A stretch of DNA of 7,722 nucleotides from Klenkia sp. (GTDB taxonomy: Bacteria; Actinomycetota; Actinomycetes; Mycobacteriales; Geodermatophilaceae): positions 1-7,722 of the forward strand of contig JAOPVM010000119.1 of the NCBI GenBank assembly GCA_025966215.1, in the 5' to 3' direction. Positions within the stretch are counted from its first letter, which is position 1, and every line of letters begins with the position of its first letter. The notes below the pieces were generated by a model, which searched no databases, had not been told where the DNA came from, and was given only the letters and a program-made list of their open reading frames with translations. The position numbers and the translations under genes are program-made. This document shows, in pieces, positions 5,371 to 7,722 of this stretch.

Positions 5371-6839
5371 CCCTGCTGCGCGACCACGGCACGATGCCGC
5401 TGGACGCCGTCCTCCGCTTCGCCATCGAGTACGCCGAGACCGGCCACCCGCTCACCGCACGGGTGGCAGCGACCGCGGCCTCGGTCTCCGAGCACTTCCG
5501 CACCCACTGGCCGACCTCGGCCGCCACCTGGCTCACTTCCGACGGAGCACCCCCCACCGCCGGCCGCCTGTTCCGCAACGACGTCCTCGCCTCGACCTAC
5601 CGCCGACTGCTCGATGCAGCGCGCGGACCCTCCCGGGAGGCGGGCATCGACGCGGCGCTGGCTGCCTGGTACCAGGGGTTCGTCGCCGAAGCGATCGACG
5701 TGTTCTCCCGGTCCCCCGTTCGTGACGACTCCGGTCGCGACCACGCGGGCTTCCTGACCGGACACGATCTGGCCGGCTGGCGACCGACGTACGAGCCGCC
5801 GGTCACGACCGACTGGCGTGGGTGGAGTGTCTCGAAGGCCGGGCCCTGGTCCCAGGGACCGGCGATGCTCCAGGCGCTGGCGATGCTGGACGGCGATCCG
5901 GCGGTGTCACCCGGGTCCGGCGCGGGTCGACAGGCGCCGACGGCCGACGTCGTCCACCGCACCGTCGAGGCGGTGAAGCTGGCGATGGCCGACCGGGAGG
6001 CCTGGTACGGCGACGAGCCCGACGTCCCGCTGCACGACCTGCTCTCTCCGGCCTACACCGCCCAACGCCGCTCGCTGATCGGCGAGCGGGCCGACCTCGG
6101 GCTGCGGCCCGGCTCACCCGGTGGGCGCGAGCCGCGGCTGCCCCGGCACGTGACGGATCCGTCCGGCTCCTTCGCGGTCGGGGCCGGCGTGGGGGAGCCC
6201 ACCGTGGCCCGCACCGGCGAGCAGGTGGTCGAGTCCGACGGCACCACCCGCGGCGACACCTGCCACGTCGACGTCGTCGACCGCTGGGGCAACGTCGTCT
6301 CGGCCACCCCTTCGGGCGGCTGGTTGCAGAGCTCGCCGGTCGTCCCCGGGCTGGGCTTCCCGCTGGGCACCCGGGCGCAGATGTTCTGGTTGGACCGCGG
6401 GCTGCCCAACTCCCTGGCCCCGCGGAAGCGGCCGCGCACCACGCTGACGCCGTCCCTGGCGCACGACCGGGAGACCGGCCGCTGGCTGGCCTTCGGCACC
6501 CCGGGCGGGGACCAGCAGGAGCAGTGGCAGCTGTGCTTCTGGCTGGCGCACACCGTCCGCGGCCTGGACCTGCAGGCCGCGATCGACGCCCCGGCCTGGC
6601 ACACCACGTCGTTCCCGTCCTCGTTCTACCCGCGGGAGACCAACGCCGGTGAGGTGGTGGTCGAGTCCCGGGTGGGGGACGACGTGGTCGCCGACCTCCG
6701 CGGCCGCGGGCACACCGTCGTCGTCGCCGACGCCTGGTCGCTGGGCCGGTTGTCCGCGGTGAGCACCGACCCGTCGACGGGGATCGTCCGCGCCGGCGCC
6801 AACGCCCGCGGCATGCAGGGCTACGCCCTCGGCCGCTGA
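4995..6839 (+). CDS. Gamma-glutamyltransferase-family Ntn-hydrolase, divergent active site
   Basis: This is a 614-residue proenzyme of the GGT family, expected to self-cleave into a large subunit and a small subunit with N-terminal Thr. N-terminal landmarks are GMVASTH (17-23), GGNAFDAAVA (37-46) and VVEPHLNGPGGE (53-64). The nucleophile is Thr422 in GDTCHVDVVDRWGNVVS, giving a 193-residue small subunit, close to 190 in E. coli GGT. TPGGDQQ matches the oxyanion-region Gly pair. The glutamate-binding pocket differs. The Arg of the classical RExAP motif is replaced in SGQGVAP (85-91, Gln87), the Asp after QM is Phe464, and the Ser-Ser pair is Thr482-Thr483. There is no signal peptide, so it is cytoplasmic, unlike periplasmic or secreted GGTs. 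The start is the first possible codon after an in-frame TAG at 4983. It belongs to a YwrD-like branch whose substrate is uncertain, so no ggt symbol is given. Confidence 0.9.
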   Translation: MSSPAFTTRPELAGTFGMVASTHWLASQAGMATLEAGGNAFDAAVATGFALHVVEPHLNGPGGEVPILFARGGSGAGAGQPVLLSGQGVAPATATIDAFEHLGLELVPGTGLLAATVPGAVGAWLTLLRDHGTMPLDAVLRFAIEYAETGHPLTARVAATAASVSEHFRTHWPTSAATWLTSDGAPPTAGRLFRNDVLASTYRRLLDAARGPSREAGIDAALAAWYQGFVAEAIDVFSRSPVRDDSGRDHAGFLTGHDLAGWRPTYEPPVTTDWRGWSVSKAGPWSQGPAMLQALAMLDGDPAVSPGSGAGRQAPTADVVHRTVEAVKLAMADREAWYGDEPDVPLHDLLSPAYTAQRRSLIGERADLGLRPGSPGGREPRLPRHVTDPSGSFAVGAGVGEPTVARTGEQVVESDGTTRGDTCHVDVVDRWGNVVSATPSGGWLQSSPVVPGLGFPLGTRAQMFWLDRGLPNSLAPRKRPRTTLTPSLAHDRETGRWLAFGTPGGDQQEQWQLCFWLAHTVRGLDLQAAIDAPAWHTTSFPSSFYPRETNAGEVVVESRVGDDVVADLRGRGHTVVVADAWSLGRLSAVSTDPSTGIVRAGANARGMQGYALGR

Positions 6840-6848
6840 CCCGGGGCC

Positions 6849-6868
6849 CGTCGTCACCGGGGACGACG
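6849..6868. terminator. Possible bidirectional terminator hairpin between convergent genes
   Basis: CGTCGTC (6849-6855) and GACGACG (6862-6868) form a 7-bp stem with a 6-nt loop, 9 nt after the GGT-like stop and 32 nt from the end of the opposing gene. There is no T-tract on either strand, which is common for high-GC actinobacterial terminators. A second GTCGTC at 6880-6885 could pair with the same GACGAC arm as an alternative. Confidence 0.4.
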
Positions 6869-6900
6869 AGGAGGCGCGTGTCGTCAGGGGCGGGCGGGGG

Positions 6901-7533
6901 TCAGCGGGCGAGGGCGAGCAGGGCGGGGGCGTCCTGGCCGGCCCAGGTGCCGCGCAGGACGGGGCCGGCGACGGACCCCTCCTCGGGGCCGCCGAGCACG
7001 CGCAGCAGCACCAGTTCGCCGCCGTCGGTGCGCAGCACGGTCGTCGTCCCCTCGGTGGTGACGGTGACCTCGGCGTCGGCCGGGGGTCCGCTGAGCGTGC
7101 CCAGCGCGCCGTCGGTGTGCACCCGGGCGGTGGGCTCGCGCACCTCGGGACCGTCGGGGGTCTGGTACTCCAGCTCCGCCTGCGGGGTGCCGGTGAGCAG
7201 CGCGGAGGAGAGCGCGGCGGCGTAGACCGGGTCGGTGGGGCCGTCGTAGACGAAGCGGTGGCCCAGCACGGAGTGCTCCGTCGTCCCGACCAGGTCGGCG
7301 TCGGCCAGCGGCTGCGCCCGGTAGGTGACCGGCACCTGCAGCACGGTGCCCTCGCCCGTGCGCAGCAGGAAGGTCTCGGTGCCCACCTCGCCGGCCGGGT
7401 CGTCGAAGCGGTAGGCGCCGGCGAGCTCGAGGGCGGTGGTGTCCAGCCCGGTGGCCCACGGCTGGGTGGGTACCCACGCCTGGAGCAGCTCGAGCTTGCC
7501 GGGGACGAGGGTGGCGAGGTGGATGACGGCCAT
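6901..7533 (-). CDS. Stand-alone maltokinase N-terminal cap-like (CG0192-related) protein
   Basis: This 210-residue protein starts MAVIHLATLVPGKLELLQAW, followed by PTQPW. I recognise that opening from the cap domain at the N-terminus of actinobacterial maltokinases and from the stand-alone CG0192-related proteins. The rest (YRFDDPAGEVGTETFLL, the central VPVTYRAQPL, and TEHSVLGHRFVYDGPTDPVYAAAL) fits the cap fold with no kinase domain, signal peptide or membrane span. The C-terminal third is Thr/Val/Gly-rich beta sequence ending LRGTWAGQDAPALLALAR. Maltokinase makes maltose-1-phosphate for the GlgE glucan pathway, but no GlgE, TreS or kinase gene is in view, so function here is unknown. Some databases label relatives as glucan-branching proteins, for which I see no support. 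The ATG at 7533 has no ribosome site and appears leaderless. It lies 9 nt after the rhodanese stop. Confidence 0.7.
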   Translation of the reverse strand: MAVIHLATLVPGKLELLQAWVPTQPWATGLDTTALELAGAYRFDDPAGEVGTETFLLRTGEGTVLQVPVTYRAQPLADADLVGTTEHSVLGHRFVYDGPTDPVYAAALSSALLTGTPQAELEYQTPDGPEVREPTARVHTDGALGTLSGPPADAEVTVTTEGTTTVLRTDGGELVLLRVLGGPEEGSVAGPVLRGTWAGQDAPALLALAR

Positions 7534-7539
7534 GCCCGG

Positions 7540-7545
7540 ACGCTA
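7540..7545 (-). promoter_or_regulatory. -10 box of a leaderless promoter for the CG0192-like gene
   Basis: On the minus strand TAGCGT fits TANNNT and ends 6 nt before ATG 7533. Its TAG is also the stop codon of the upstream rhodanese gene. The geometry is the same as at 4983-4995. No clear -35 is visible; a GCGGGCCCGC palindrome covers that zone (7559-7568). Confidence 0.45.
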
Positions 7546-7722
7546 GCGGCGGACGGTGGCGGGCCCGCGTCCGACCGGGAACCCGGCGTCCCGCCAGGCG
7601 GCGAACCCGCCGGCCAGGTCGGTGGCCCGGTGCAGGCCGACCGCGCGCCGGCTCGCCGCGGCCAGGGACGAGCTGTAGCCCTCGTGGCAGACCACGACCG
7701 CCTCGACGTCGGGACCGGTGGC
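7543..7722 (-). CDS. C-terminal part of a rhodanese-domain protein
   Basis: Fifty-nine residues plus a TAG stop (7543-7545) are visible; the 5' part lies beyond the right edge. The fragment reads VVVCHEGYSSSLAA near its start and ATDLAGGFAAWRDAGFPV further on. These are the active-site loop and the last helix of single-domain rhodanese (sulfurtransferase) proteins. The loop Cys (residue 12 of the fragment) would carry the persulfide in sulfur transfer from thiosulfate or a protein partner. The ending GRGPATVRR is a short basic tail. The start, full length (typically about 130 residues) and any fused domains cannot be seen. It lies 9 nt upstream of the CG0192-like gene on the same strand, so read-through co-expression is possible in addition to the internal promoter. 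Confidence 0.88.
   Translation of the reverse strand, partial: ATGPDVEAVVVCHEGYSSSLAAASRRAVGLHRATDLAGGFAAWRDAGFPVGRGPATVRR

Noticed and set aside
1..7722. Mobile element, CRISPR array, tRNA or a novel defence system
   Set aside because: I found no transposase or nuclease motifs, no long terminal inverted repeats, no regularly spaced repeats and no tRNA-like cloverleaf. Composition is even throughout, and the genes are ordinary metabolic families plus one unknown.

Overview
The window comes from a very high-GC actinobacterium. Codon third positions are almost always G or C, GTG starts are common, and promoters with little more than a -10 box sit directly in front of start codons. Gene content and sequence style suggest Geodermatophilaceae (Blastococcus, Geodermatophilus or Modestobacter type). 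That placement is inference from style, not from a marker gene.

Layout: (1) 1-298, + strand: the C-terminal end of an Ala/Glu/Arg-rich coiled-coil protein. (2) 399-3031, + strand: a two-gene polyhydroxyalkanoate (PHA) unit. A single-subunit PHA synthase (phaC) is followed after 2 nt by an intracellular medium-chain-type PHA depolymerase (phaZ), so synthesis and mobilisation of the storage polymer look co-expressed. (3) 3019-3969, - strand: an inosine/uridine-type nucleoside hydrolase, whose 3' end overlaps that of phaZ by 13 bp. (4) 3970-4290: a 321-bp divergent intergenic region with several copies of GGTCAC and short inverted and tandem repeats. (5) 4291 onward, + strand: an unrecognised basic, proline-rich protein. 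Its coding signal stops near 4980, but its frame stays open to 5370, inside the next gene. (6) 4995-6839, + strand: a cytoplasmic gamma-glutamyltransferase-family Ntn-hydrolase that keeps the nucleophile Thr but has lost residues of the classical glutamate pocket. (7) 6840-6900: a short convergent gap with a hairpin. (8) 6901-7533, - strand: a stand-alone maltokinase N-cap-like (CG0192-related) protein. (9) 7543-7722, - strand: the C-terminal end of a rhodanese-domain protein, running off the window.

The clearest functional unit is phaC-phaZ. The other genes look like ordinary chromosomal metabolic genes. I see no mobile elements, CRISPR arrays, tRNA or rRNA genes. The most unusual features are the altered GGT-like active site, the missing stop of the gene at 4291, and two apparently leaderless starts (4995 and 7533). 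In both, a TAG trinucleotide lies exactly 9 nt before the start codon and forms part of the -10 box.
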